From an uncultured Lachnospiraceae bacterium (GTDB lineage: Bacteria > Bacillota > Clostridia > Lachnospirales > Lachnospiraceae): DNA of 64,000 bases. Positions 18,801 to 26,820 of this stretch are shown here, one piece after another. A program made the position numbers and the translations under genes. The stretch lies in NCBI GenBank assembly GCA_910578825.1, contig CAJTSB010000013.1, positions 9,993 to 73,992 of the forward strand, given 5' to 3'. The notes beneath the pieces were generated by a model that ran no database searches, was not told the DNA's origin, and worked only from the letters and a program-made list of their open reading frames with translations. The stretch's first letter is position 1, and every line of letters starts with the position of its first letter.

Positions 18801-19049
18801 CGGACGCTCCTTGGCAATAATCTGTTCCAGACGCTCCTTGTTCAACGGCTCAATATAAGTGACGTCCGCCATTTCCGGATCCGTCATAATCGTTGCCGGA
18901 TTGGAATTCACCAGTACAATCTCATATCCCAGATTTTTCAAAGCCTTACAGGCCTGCGTCCCGGAATAATCAAACTCACAGGCCTGACCAATGATAATAG
19001 GACCCGAGCCTATAATCAACACTTTATGAATATCTGTTCTTTGTGGCAT
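15822..19049 (-). CDS. carB: carbamoyl-phosphate synthase large subunit
   Basis: A 1075-residue two-domain ATP-grasp enzyme that makes carbamoyl phosphate from bicarbonate, glutamine-derived ammonia and two ATP, for arginine and pyrimidines. It starts [30 protein letters not shown], repeats the biotin-carboxylase-like fold from about residue 555 ([25 protein letters not shown]), and ends with an MGS-like allosteric domain from about 940. Full length. TAAGGAGG lies before the ATG. The usual partner carA is not adjacent on either side in this window, so it must be elsewhere. A structured leader precedes the gene. Confidence 0.95.
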   Translation of the reverse strand: [1075 protein letters not shown]

Positions 19050-19121
19050 TTTGTAACCTCCTTAGTTATATCAATGTTTTATTGTTATATATCAGCAATT
19101 TTCTCTTTTGCTTTTTGATAT

Positions 19122-19260
19122 TCACAGATAAAGTTTCATACTATTTCCTCTCTTTCCTGTCAGGCAGAGAGGCATATTCCTCCCTGCAATTTTTAATTGT
19201 AAGCAAGGAGTTTATTCCAGCAGAGAATCCTCTGCTCAGATACGGACTTCCACTAAGTCC
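19122..19260 (-). promoter_or_regulatory. structured leader of carB with alternative hairpins and a mini-ORF
   Basis: On the minus strand several stems follow one another: GGACTT/AAGTCC (19244-19260), AGCAGAG/CTCTGCT (about 19218-19236) and GCAGGGAGG/CCTCTCTGC (19164-19187). The 3' arm of the last stem can instead pair with a downstream AGAGAGG (19147-19153 against 19166-19172), making two mutually exclusive structures. That same AGAGAGG is a ribosome site for a five-codon ORF, MKLYL (19122-19139). This resembles an attenuator. I could not match it to a known riboswitch or confidently to a PyrR site. Confidence 0.4.
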
Positions 19261-19373
19261 ATTAAGAGAATTGAGAAAACTTAGATTTGTTCTTTGCTCA
19301 GGTACATTCTAACACTTTTTATTTTTGAATACAAGAAATATTTCCAGATTCTCTCTCTTCATTTTATACCATA

Positions 19374-19409
19374 TTAAAAAATAAATGCCGGGCTTTCCCC
19401 GACATTTAT
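19374..19409 (-). terminator. terminator of the symporter operon
   Basis: On the minus strand AAATGTCGGG and CCCGGCATTT form a 10-bp stem (one G-U) followed by ATTTTTTAA. Confidence 0.75.
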
Positions 19410-19449
19410 CAAATATATATAATGTATTTCTTTTTCACCAACATCCCTG

Positions 19450-20997
19450 TTACTGTTTTCTCTTCGGCAACGCTACCTTCTTTTCCACCATAACCTCTTC
19501 TTCCAGACAGGTAAAAATTCCATCCACATCCTTCTGCGGCATCTTAGGCGTAATCAAACTGACAACCGGTACGACAACCAATCCGGCAATCATGGCGATT
19601 GCGCCAGCGTTAATCGGAGACGCGATGTAAGAGAAAAACATATTGGACACGGTAATGCCGATGCCACAGATAAAGCTTGCCCAGACGGCAGCTCTGGTAA
19701 CGCCCTTCCAGTACAGACCGTATAAAAACGGCGCCAGGAATGCCCCTGCCAGCGCGCCCCAGGAAATCCCCATCAGCTGCGCAATAAACTGTGCAATGGA
19801 TTTCGGCGGGAACAATGCCAATACCACAGAACATACAATAAAGAATACCAACAAGATCCTCATGTATAAAATCTGTTTTTTCTCACTCATATTTTTCACA
19901 ATGTTATCCTTCAGAAAGTCCAGCGTCAGTGTGGAACTTGAAGTCAGCACCAAGGAAGAAAGCGTGGACATGGATGCCGATAATACCAGCACTACCACGA
20001 TTCCCACAAGGATATCCGGCAACGTGGACAACATGGAGGGAATAATCGCGTCAAAAATCACGCTCCCATCTTCCTTGTGAATCGCCGCCGTGTCAAACAA
20101 ACGTCCAAAACCGCCAAGGAAATAACATCCACCGGAGACTACGATTGCAAAAACCGTAGAAATAATCGTCCCGGACTGGACAGATTTCTCATCCTTGATT
20201 GCATAAAACTTATGTATCATCTGCGGCAATCCCCAGGTTCCCAGAGAAGTCAGAATAATAACACCCAAAAGGTTCAGTGGATCCGGTCCGAAGAAAGAGG
20301 CAAACGCTCCTTTCTGTCCCATGGTCACCACTACGTCGCTCTCCATCTCAGCCAGGGAGCGAACAGCATTCAGAAATCCTCCCTGTCCGTTTAAAACGGC
20401 CGCAATAACAGCCACTATTCCGCCCAGCATAATAATTCCCTGAATAAAATCATTGATTGCCGTCGCCATATAGCCGCCCAGCATTACATATGCGCAGGTC
20501 AGAAGCGCCATTACGATGACACAGACCTCGTAAGGAATATCAAACGCCATCCCAAACAAGCGGGACAATCCATTATACACAGACGCTGTATAGGGAATCA
20601 GGAAAACAAAAGCAATGGCAGAAGCTGCAATCCGCAGCGACTTGCTGTTATACCGTTTTCCAAAATAATCCGGCATTGTCGTTGCCGACAGGTGATTACT
20701 CATAATTCTGGTACGCCTGCCCAGAACCACCCATGCCAGCAAAGACCCGATCACCGCATTGCCAATGCCAATCCAGGTAGAGGCAAGACCATATTTGTAT
20801 CCAAACTGTCCGGCATATCCGACAAACACAACCGCTGAAAAATAAGACGTTCCATAGGCAAATGCCGTCAGCCAGGGTCCAACGCTTCTTCCCCCCAGCA
20901 CAAAATCATCCACATTCGTCGCATGTCTTCGGGAATACAATCCCACTCCAATCATCACGGCAAAAAACAAGACTAAAAAAATAATTTTTACTAACAC
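19450..20997 (-). CDS. sodium:solute symporter (SSS family)
   Basis: A 515-residue membrane protein with about 13 helices. The family core is visible in VDDFVLGGRSVGPWLTAFAYGTSYFSAVVFVGYAG, where the serine/threonine-rich helix helps bind sodium, and in LVLSASMSTLSSLVLTSSS for the second sodium site. It is closest in pattern to PutP/PanF-type carriers of proline, pantothenate or other organic solutes. Translation starts with GTG at 20997, which overlaps the TAG of the amidohydrolase gene, and GGAGGAG precedes it. Coupling with the amidohydrolase suggests that it imports that enzyme's substrate. Confidence 0.88.
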   Translation of the reverse strand: MLVKIIFLVLFFAVMIGVGLYSRRHATNVDDFVLGGRSVGPWLTAFAYGTSYFSAVVFVGYAGQFGYKYGLASTWIGIGNAVIGSLLAWVVLGRRTRIMSNHLSATTMPDYFGKRYNSKSLRIAASAIAFVFLIPYTASVYNGLSRLFGMAFDIPYEVCVIVMALLTCAYVMLGGYMATAINDFIQGIIMLGGIVAVIAAVLNGQGGFLNAVRSLAEMESDVVVTMGQKGAFASFFGPDPLNLLGVIILTSLGTWGLPQMIHKFYAIKDEKSVQSGTIISTVFAIVVSGGCYFLGGFGRLFDTAAIHKEDGSVIFDAIIPSMLSTLPDILVGIVVVLVLSASMSTLSSLVLTSSSTLTLDFLKDNIVKNMSEKKQILYMRILLVFFIVCSVVLALFPPKSIAQFIAQLMGISWGALAGAFLAPFLYGLYWKGVTRAAVWASFICGIGITVSNMFFSYIASPINAGAIAMIAGLVVVPVVSLITPKMPQKDVDGIFTCLEEEVMVEKKVALPKRKQ

Positions 20998-21836
20998 GTT
21001 TCTCCTCCTTGTCCGACAGACGTCAAAAAAGCCTGCGCTATCAGCTTTTTGGCGTTCTGCCCCAGTATTTTTTGTAATTCTTTTTTATCCATGGCAAGAC
21101 CCCTTAAAAATGCCAGGGTTTCCTTCTGCCCGCTCCACGGGCTGTCCGTAGCAAACAAAATTTTGTCCGCGCCATGCTTTTTCAATATGTTAAGAAAAGT
21201 TTCGTCTTCGATTTGCCCGGCGGTAAACGCAGTGTCCAGATAGACGTCCCTCCCTGCCAGAATCTTATCAACTTCCTCCCACATATTAAAACTGCCGTAG
21301 TGTGCCAGTACCAGATTTTCTGGTGCAACTTCATCCAGAACTCTGCAAATCCGTTTCGGCGTACAGCGCACATCGTCCGGAAATCCCACATCGACCCCGG
21401 CATGGACGACGCTGACAAGCCCAAGCTCAGAAGCGTAATCTAAAATACGCATATATTTGATATCATCGAAACGGGTATCCTGATAATCAGGATGAAGTTT
21501 AATGCCCAAAAGCCCCAGCCGCTTAATTGTACGGAGTTCCTTTTTATAATCCGCAGAATCAGGATGGATGCCTCCGAACGACCACAGACGTTTCTGCCTG
21601 TTTCGATATTTCTCGTTTAATTTTGCCGCAAACTCATTAATCGTGTGAAACTGCTCCGGTCTCGTGACTACCGGCAGAACAACTGACACGTCCACGCCAG
21701 CTGCCTCCATCGACTTAACAAGCCCTTCTTTTGTTCCATCTCCAAATGCTTTGATATGCGCCTTTTGTTCCAGATACGCTATCGTTTTCGCCGCAATTTT
21801 CTCAGGAAAAATATGCGTATGAAAATCTATCACCAT
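20991..21836 (-). CDS. amidohydrolase-family TIM-barrel enzyme
   Basis: A 281-residue metal-dependent hydrolase of the amidohydrolase_2 (ACMSD-like) group. The metal-binding HxH is in MVIDFHTHIFPEK, a histidine appears in GIKLHPDYQ and another in VVHAGVD, and the final aspartate is in LFATDSPW. Members decarboxylate or hydrolyse small carboxylated rings or amides; the substrate here is unknown. The ATG at 21836 has GAGGTG seven bases upstream. It is the first gene of a two-gene unit with the symporter, their ends overlapping by 7 bp. Confidence 0.82.
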   Translation of the reverse strand: MVIDFHTHIFPEKIAAKTIAYLEQKAHIKAFGDGTKEGLVKSMEAAGVDVSVVLPVVTRPEQFHTINEFAAKLNEKYRNRQKRLWSFGGIHPDSADYKKELRTIKRLGLLGIKLHPDYQDTRFDDIKYMRILDYASELGLVSVVHAGVDVGFPDDVRCTPKRICRVLDEVAPENLVLAHYGSFNMWEEVDKILAGRDVYLDTAFTAGQIEDETFLNILKKHGADKILFATDSPWSGQKETLAFLRGLAMDKKELQKILGQNAKKLIAQAFLTSVGQGGETC

Positions 21837-21895
21837 CTTACACACCTCAGTTATGTATTGCATTAACACTTTGCAGTAATAAAGTCATTGCCGGA

Positions 21896-21928
21896 TATAA
21901 AACAGCGGAATATACAGACTCCGCTGTT
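21896..21928 (-). terminator. terminator of the tRNA-Gly transcript
   Basis: On the minus strand AACAGCGGA and TCCGCTGTT pair perfectly, followed by TTATATCC. It separates the tRNA from the amidohydrolase gene. Confidence 0.65.
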
Positions 21929-21937
21929 AAAAGAAAA

Positions 21938-22010
21938 AGCGATAGACGGGGCTCGAACCCGCGGTCTCGACCTTGGCAAGGTCGCGCGTTACCAACTACG
22001 CCACTATCGC
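21938..22010 (-). tRNA. tRNA-Gly (anticodon GCC)
   Basis: The acceptor stem GCGATAG pairs with CTATCGC. The D arm contains GTAGTTGGTAAC, the anticodon loop reads TTGCCAA (GCC), and the T arm is GCGGGTTCGAGCCCCGT. The discriminator is T and no CCA is encoded. A perfect sigma-A promoter lies 30 bp upstream and a terminator just downstream. Confidence 0.95.
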
Positions 22011-22039
22011 ATATAATGTATTCGCTGAACACAAATAGA

Positions 22040-22068
22040 ATTATACTACAAGATAATTTCCATGTCAA
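22040..22068 (-). promoter_or_regulatory. consensus promoter of tRNA-Gly
   Basis: On the minus strand TTGACA, 17-bp spacer, TATAAT: both hexamers match consensus exactly. Confidence 0.85.
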
Positions 22069-22140
22069 GAAAAAATTCTCTCTCATATTCTCTTCTTCCA
22101 TCTCATATAGTAAACTAAATAGAAATTGAGGAGGAGTCCT

Positions 22141-22581
22141 GTGAGTTCAAAAACAAAAATTGTAGTTCTGCACCTGAAAGAACTGGTTTATACGGCAATC
22201 TTCGCTACACTGGGAATTCTTCTGATTATACTGCTGATCTTTATGTTCCTGCCCGATAGCAAAGAAAAAGACACGAAAGAAACAGTCTCCTATACGGCGG
22301 GGGTATATACTTCCTCGATACAGCTCAATGACAATGCCATTGATGTTGAAGTTGTGGTAGATGATAGTCACATTAACTCTATCAGCCTGGTAAATCTGGA
22401 TGAGACTACCGCTGCTATGTATCCGCTCATGCAGCCGGCATTGGATAAGTTGAGCCAACAGATCTATGAAAAGCAGTCAGTAGAAGGCATCTCCTATGAA
22501 AATGATAACCAGTACACCTCCATGGTGCTGCTAAAAGCCATTGAATCAGCATTGGATAAAGCAGTCGGAGAAGAAAAATAA
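22141..22581 (+). CDS. membrane-anchored FMN-binding-domain-like protein lacking the attachment motif
   Basis: A 146-residue protein starting at GTG 22141, six bases after GAGGAGG; an upstream TTG would contain the ribosome site inside the gene. One helix at about residues 14-36 anchors it and the rest is outside. The outer part (YTAGVYTSSIQLND, then VEVVVDDSHINSISL, and a C-terminal YTSMVLLKAIESALDKA) has the order of the FMN-binding domain of RnfG/NqrC. The SGAT site whose threonine carries FMN is replaced by ISYENDNQ. It may therefore be a non-flavinylated relative; homology is by eye. Confidence 0.6.
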   Translation: MSSKTKIVVLHLKELVYTAIFATLGILLIILLIFMFLPDSKEKDTKETVSYTAGVYTSSIQLNDNAIDVEVVVDDSHINSISLVNLDETTAAMYPLMQPALDKLSQQIYEKQSVEGISYENDNQYTSMVLLKAIESALDKAVGEEK

Positions 22582-22590
22582 CACCTTACA

Positions 22591-22634
22591 TACCAGGGGC
22601 AGCACCCTTATGGAATGCTGCCCTGCGTACTGGT
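22591..22634. terminator. hairpin between convergent genes
   Basis: ACCAG-GGGCAGCA pairs with TGCTGCCC and, after an internal loop, CTGGT. T tracts are weak, so termination is inferred from position. Confidence 0.4.
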
Positions 22635-22638
22635 TCTA

Positions 22639-25188
22639 TTACATCCCGGTCGTTACGCTCCTGCTCTTCGACCAGGCAGAACAAAATCTCTTTCCCTTTA
22701 CCGTCTTATACGTCCGTATCCTGATATAATATTTCCTACCTGAATCCAAGTTTTTCACAGTAAGTTTCGATACCGAATTCTTCTTTACACTTCTCGTTAT
22801 GGTTGTCTTTTTTGTAAACTTCTTGCTTGTGGAATACTGAACCTCATATCCGGTGAGATTGCTTTTCCTTTTCTTCCACTTCACCTGGAAACCCTTGTTT
22901 CGCGCTGTTGGCTTTCCCGATATGGAAGTCCCCGCGGGGACAATTTCAAACGTCCGGAAAATCACGCCTGCATAATCCCCTTTCATCAGAACCGTAACAC
23001 GGGCGTTTCCAACCTTCCTGTTTTCCTCATAGGTCACTGTGTAATTACGGCTGTTTATCACCTTTCCGTCAGCATCCTTCACTGTAACAGACGGTTTCTT
23101 CATCTTCCCGTCATATGTATAGGAAGTACGGTTTAAGGCTACCACTCCTACATGGAGAATCGTTTTTTCAGATTTTATATTACCGCAGAGAGCGCATCGT
23201 TCCATACGGTTTCCATCTGAGAATCCGGTTGCTTTTGTCAGAATCGTTTCATAATTGTGGGCGAATTTCCCAAATAATTCCTGCCTCCTCGCATCGCAGA
23301 CAGTGCAGGCATATTCCTTCTCCCCATTTTGTGTGCAGCTTGGGGACTTTGTCACTTTCCCCTCATCCCAGGTATGCTCGCCTGTCGCCGGAATTATCTG
23401 CCCGGTTTCAAGCCTGGCGTCGCAGTCGGTACAGTAGGTATCTCCGGTGTAGCCTTCCTCCGCGCAGGTCGCAGCCTTCACGTCGCGTACCTCCGTCTCC
23501 CCATGGACGGTATTGTCAAATTCTCCATACTCTGCATTACAAATTTCGCACCTCTGCTTAGTGACACAGTTGCCGCTGCCTCCGCGGTGGGCTTCCCTCT
23601 CCATGGATAAACCACACCTGTCACACGTCCCGGAATGCGTTCCGTCTCCGTTGTCTGCGACTTCCAAATTATGTCCCAGTGCCTCCCCTTCTTCCTCTGT
23701 CTTTTTTTCTCCGCAGACAGCACAGGTATATTCCTTCTCTCCCTTTTCCGTGCAATTTGGAGTTTTGGTCTCTATCCCATCATCCCAGGTATGCTCGCCT
23801 GTCGCCGGAATTACCTGCCCGCTCTCAAGCTTGGTATCACAGGCTTTGCAGTAGGTGTTCCCCGTATAGCCTTCCTCCGCGCAGGTCGCAGCCTTCACGT
23901 CGCGTACCTCCGCCTCCCCGTGTACGGCGTTGTCGAACGCTCCATACTCTGCGTCGCAGACTTCGCATCTTTTCCTGGCAGTGCAGCTACCGCTGCCTCC
24001 ACGGTGGGCTTCCATGTCCATGGACAAGCTGCATCTTTGGCATACCTTTGCATGGGTTCCATCGCCATTGTCTGTTACTTCCAGAACGTGTCCAAGGGAC
24101 TCCCCTTCTTCATAGGTTTCCGTCCCCTTCAGATCGCAGATGCTGCACGCATAGTGATATGTTGCCGCATTTGTGCAATCAGCCTGGTTCTCTAAATATT
24201 CCTCGGTGAGGATTTTCTTTGTGAAATCATGCTCATGTTCATTATCATCGCCTTCTGTAGTCCAGAGGTCTGAGGAGAGGTCTATATGTAAGACTGGGGC
24301 TACTGCGCAATTGCTCCAGTAGCGAATCCCACCAATGATGCCAATGTTCCCATTAAAATTGGCAATCACGGCTCCGTTCGAAGCTGTGGTGGACGAACGC
24401 AGCCCCCAATAGCAGTTCCCTGTATAATTGTCTCCGGTAAACGCATACGCTCCCATTGCATATGCATAATCACTTGGCTGCAGATAGCGGCTTGCTGAAT
24501 CAGTACCGTAACTTTCACAAAACCCATATTGGGGACTCTCCGCCTCCTCAATGGACAGGAAATACACCTTATCCCTGGTGACATTGCCCTCAACACCATG
24601 TTGAGGCACATTCTCCACATCCCATTCCACAACCGCCCCCTGTTCCTCCATGCCAAACGCCGTACGAAAGAAACTGTCATTCAGCCAGTCCCGGCTCGTA
24701 CACTCCTTCCAGGTAATAGCAACATCATTTTCATTATATTTCTTGCAGTCCAGTCCCTTGTCCGCCATGACGAACAGAGTGTCGTCATCCTTCTGCATCA
24801 CACGCCAGCGGATACGCTCCCATTTGAAATAGCGGTAGGCGCTGTCTCCGAAATTTGCATCATTATTCGTATCGCTCTTACTGATTCTGCGGTATTTCTC
24901 GCCATCTACCTCCGCGTCCCCATTCGCGTCGTAGGACGCCCCAACAATCTCAGCGGTAAGCGCGTCCCCGGCAACCTCCGTCTGGGGATAACTGCCGAAG
25001 TAAATATAGCTCCAGTCGGTATAATCCGTACCGTCATTCTGTTTTGTGCAATGGTGTATCGGGTTCTTAGGCGTCCCCCGTTCCACTGTCTGCCGCCCCG
25101 CTGCCTCGGCATGAGCCGGGTAGCCCGGCATTATCAGGATAACTGCCGCTGTAAGCAGGAGCGAAATTAATCTATTTCTCATGTTCAT
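22639..25188 (-). CDS. large secreted repeat protein: DUF6273, cysteine repeats, Fn3
   Basis: An 849-residue exported protein. A signal peptide covers residues 1-28 (hydrophobic core LISLLLTAAVILIMPG, then AHAEA). A DUF6273-type region follows at about 40-230 (FKWERIRWRVM, SRDWLNDSFF). Next is a cysteine-rich stretch with CxxC pairs in two 139-residue tandem units (GHTW...CxxC...EAHRGGSG...CEVC...YCxxCD). A YDG-type Ig-like domain (about 690-755) and a C-terminal fibronectin type III domain (YEVQYSTSKKF) complete it. The ATG at 25188 has GGGAG eight bases upstream; another ATG lies five codons earlier. Probably a surface adhesin-like protein. Its Fn3 end resembles that of the 49.5-kb glycosidase. 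Confidence 0.72.
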   Translation of the reverse strand: MNMRNRLISLLLTAAVILIMPGYPAHAEAAGRQTVERGTPKNPIHHCTKQNDGTDYTDWSYIYFGSYPQTEVAGDALTAEIVGASYDANGDAEVDGEKYRRISKSDTNNDANFGDSAYRYFKWERIRWRVMQKDDDTLFVMADKGLDCKKYNENDVAITWKECTSRDWLNDSFFRTAFGMEEQGAVVEWDVENVPQHGVEGNVTRDKVYFLSIEEAESPQYGFCESYGTDSASRYLQPSDYAYAMGAYAFTGDNYTGNCYWGLRSSTTASNGAVIANFNGNIGIIGGIRYWSNCAVAPVLHIDLSSDLWTTEGDDNEHEHDFTKKILTEEYLENQADCTNAATYHYACSICDLKGTETYEEGESLGHVLEVTDNGDGTHAKVCQRCSLSMDMEAHRGGSGSCTARKRCEVCDAEYGAFDNAVHGEAEVRDVKAATCAEEGYTGNTYCKACDTKLESGQVIPATGEHTWDDGIETKTPNCTEKGEKEYTCAVCGEKKTEEEGEALGHNLEVADNGDGTHSGTCDRCGLSMEREAHRGGSGNCVTKQRCEICNAEYGEFDNTVHGETEVRDVKAATCAEEGYTGDTYCTDCDARLETGQIIPATGEHTWDEGKVTKSPSCTQNGEKEYACTVCDARRQELFGKFAHNYETILTKATGFSDGNRMERCALCGNIKSEKTILHVGVVALNRTSYTYDGKMKKPSVTVKDADGKVINSRNYTVTYEENRKVGNARVTVLMKGDYAGVIFRTFEIVPAGTSISGKPTARNKGFQVKWKKRKSNLTGYEVQYSTSKKFTKKTTITRSVKKNSVSKLTVKNLDSGRKYYIRIRTYKTVKGKRFCSAWSKSRSVTTGM
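23290..24123 (-). repeat. two tandem 417-bp coding repeats
   Basis: Within the secreted protein gene, segments near 23290-23706 and 23707-24123 align with a constant offset of 417 bp (139 codons). For example GTATGCTCGCCTGTCGCCGG occurs in both, and a longer stretch around CCTTCCTCCGCGCAGGTCGC is identical. The period is a multiple of three, so the frame is kept and copy number could vary by slippage or recombination. Confidence 0.75.
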
Positions 25189-25203
25189 CCTATGCACTCC
25201 CAT

Positions 25204-25472
25204 TCCATTCTTTCCTTTCTATCTATTTTTCCATTTTCATTGTCTCCTCCTCACTTTTGAGAAGATTGCACACTTTGACGCGCCGAGTGCGGTCTCGTAG
25301 TGACATTTTCCGCTCGCACGAGTGCGCATAATTGTTTTTATATTATACCACACCTTCCAAATATCCAGCAATTATTTTTCCAGTCCCGAGCAATTTTGTT
25401 CTTAATTCGGAGAAAAAATACCGTTGGCCTGTTGTTTAGGAGAAAAATATACATACCTCCCTCCCATATCCC
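25204..25472. other. gene-free region between divergent genes
   Basis: I found no gene here. The only structure is a short inverted repeat CGCAC-GA-GTGCG near 25316 and a related GAGTGCGG near 25285. Promoter elements for the secreted protein gene on the minus strand must lie here but are not clear. Confidence 0.4.
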
Positions 25473-25501
25473 TTGACGCGTCCCATACATCATGCTATAC
25501 T
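25473..25501 (+). promoter_or_regulatory. promoter of the TetR-ABC operon
   Basis: TTGACG, 17-bp spacer, TATACT. Confidence 0.75.
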
Positions 25502-25505
25502 AAAA

Positions 25506-25525
25506 CATATATTTTAAAACATATG
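25506..25525 (+). promoter_or_regulatory. 20-bp palindromic operator, probably for the TetR protein
   Basis: CATATATTTTAAAACATATG is a palindrome except for one symmetric pair. It starts four bases after the -10 box and so covers the transcription start, and it lies 19 bp before the regulator's ATG. This is the classical layout of autoregulated TetR genes. Confidence 0.65.
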
Positions 25526-25543
25526 CTTTAGAAAGGAGTTACT

Positions 25544-26131
25544 ATGCCGCCCAAGTCAAAATTTACCCGAGACGAAATCGTAAATATGGCATTACATATC
25601 ACAGAGGAACAGGGCATTGAATCCGTCACAGCGCGGGAACTTGGCAGCCGCCTGGGTAGTTCCGCCCGACCAATTTTCACCGTTTTTGAGAATATGGACG
25701 AAGTCAGAAAATCCGTAATCTTAAAGGCAAAGGAACTATATGGACAATACGTGGAAGAAGGACTGGAAAACCAGCTGAAATTCCAGGGCGTGGGAATTGC
25801 CTATATCCGTTTTGCCATAGAGCAGCCAAAATTATTTGAGCTTTTGTTCATGAAATCTACAAACGGAACAAAAGACGTCTCCGCGATTCTTCCAGTGATC
25901 GACGAGCATTACGACAGAATCTTACAGTCGGTGCAAGAACCCTACGACCTGAATACAGAGGACGCCGAAAGAATTTACCAGCACTTATGGACCTATGCGC
26001 ATGGCATTGCCGCCATGTCCGCCACCGGCCTGTGCAGCTACACCATGGAACAGATGAAAGAACGAATGACAGAGATATTTCAGGGATTGCTATTTATCAC
26101 GAAAGGCAGGGAGAACAATGATAAGCATTAA
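25544..26131 (+). CDS. TetR/AcrR-family transcriptional regulator
   Basis: A 195-residue repressor. The N-terminal helix-turn-helix (residues 8-55) reads FTRDEIVNMALHITEEQGIESVTARELGSRLGSSARPIFTVFENMDEV in broad outline, the typical TetR domain. The C-terminal ligand-binding half has the TetR_C-like segment around AYIRFAIEQPKLFELLFM. It is first in an operon and overlaps the ATPase gene by 14 bp. It probably represses its own operon through the palindrome at the promoter and is released by a compound the exporter handles. Confidence 0.88.
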   Translation: MPPKSKFTRDEIVNMALHITEEQGIESVTARELGSRLGSSARPIFTVFENMDEVRKSVILKAKELYGQYVEEGLENQLKFQGVGIAYIRFAIEQPKLFELLFMKSTNGTKDVSAILPVIDEHYDRILQSVQEPYDLNTEDAERIYQHLWTYAHGIAAMSATGLCSYTMEQMKERMTEIFQGLLFITKGRENNDKH

Positions 26132-26810
26132 AAACCTACATAAATTTTATGGAAATGGAGAGAGCCGAAATGAGGTGCTAAAAGGAGTTTCACTGGACAT
26201 TAAGGATGGAGATTTTATGGTAATTCTCGGCGCCTCCGGCTCCGGCAAGTCCACACTCTTAAATGTAGTTTCCGGACTGGAACCGGCAGATACGGGAAAC
26301 ATATCTTACAACAACAGGGATATCAGCAGCATGAACGACGCGGAAATCACCCTCTTTCGCAAAGAAACCATCGGTTATGTCTTCCAGCAGTATTTTCTCC
26401 TGCCGAATCTGAACGTTGATAAAAATGTGAAGATGGGCGCTGATCTGGCAGGCAATAAAAACTATCGAACGCTGATTGAGGCTGTCGGACTTGCCGATAA
26501 ACTCAGAAAATACCCCCATGAATTAAGCGGCGGAGAACAGCAGCGCGTGTCCATTGCACGTGCACTGGCAAAACAGCCGCAGGTACTGTTCCTGGACGAG
26601 CCCACAGGCGCGCTCGACGAGACTACCGGCAGGCTGGTATTGGGACTCATCTGTAAATTGCAAAAAGAGATGGGATTTACGATGGTAATGGTAACCCACA
26701 ACCAGAATATCGCCGAAATGGCGGACACGGTTATTTCCATGAACAGCGGCAGGATCGTCAGACAGTTCCACAATGACAGTCCCAAATCCGCAGATGAAAT
26801 TGCATGGTAG
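26118..26810 (+). CDS. ABC transporter ATP-binding protein (MacB/LolD type)
   Basis: A 230-residue ATPase. Walker A is GASGSGKST near residue 37, the signature LSGGEQQRVSIARA near 135, and Walker B VLFLDEPTGALDE near 155, with the H-loop in VMVTHNQ. The ALDE/NLDE-type sequence and FtsX-type partner place it with type VII (MacB/LolCDE/FtsE) systems. The start overlaps the regulator gene; the permease begins 10 bp after its stop. Confidence 0.92.
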   Translation: MISIKNLHKFYGNGESRNEVLKGVSLDIKDGDFMVILGASGSGKSTLLNVVSGLEPADTGNISYNNRDISSMNDAEITLFRKETIGYVFQQYFLLPNLNVDKNVKMGADLAGNKNYRTLIEAVGLADKLRKYPHELSGGEQQRVSIARALAKQPQVLFLDEPTGALDETTGRLVLGLICKLQKEMGFTMVMVTHNQNIAEMADTVISMNSGRIVRQFHNDSPKSADEIAW

Positions 26811-26820
26811 GAGGCAGCTT

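Noticed and set aside
19164..19187. PyrR-binding site before carB
   Set aside because: GCAGGGAGGAAT only partly resembles the PyrR loop; without alignment I kept it as an unassigned hairpin.
23290..24123. CRISPR or non-coding repeat array
   Set aside because: The repeats are in frame, 417 bp long and encode protein domains; there are no spacers.
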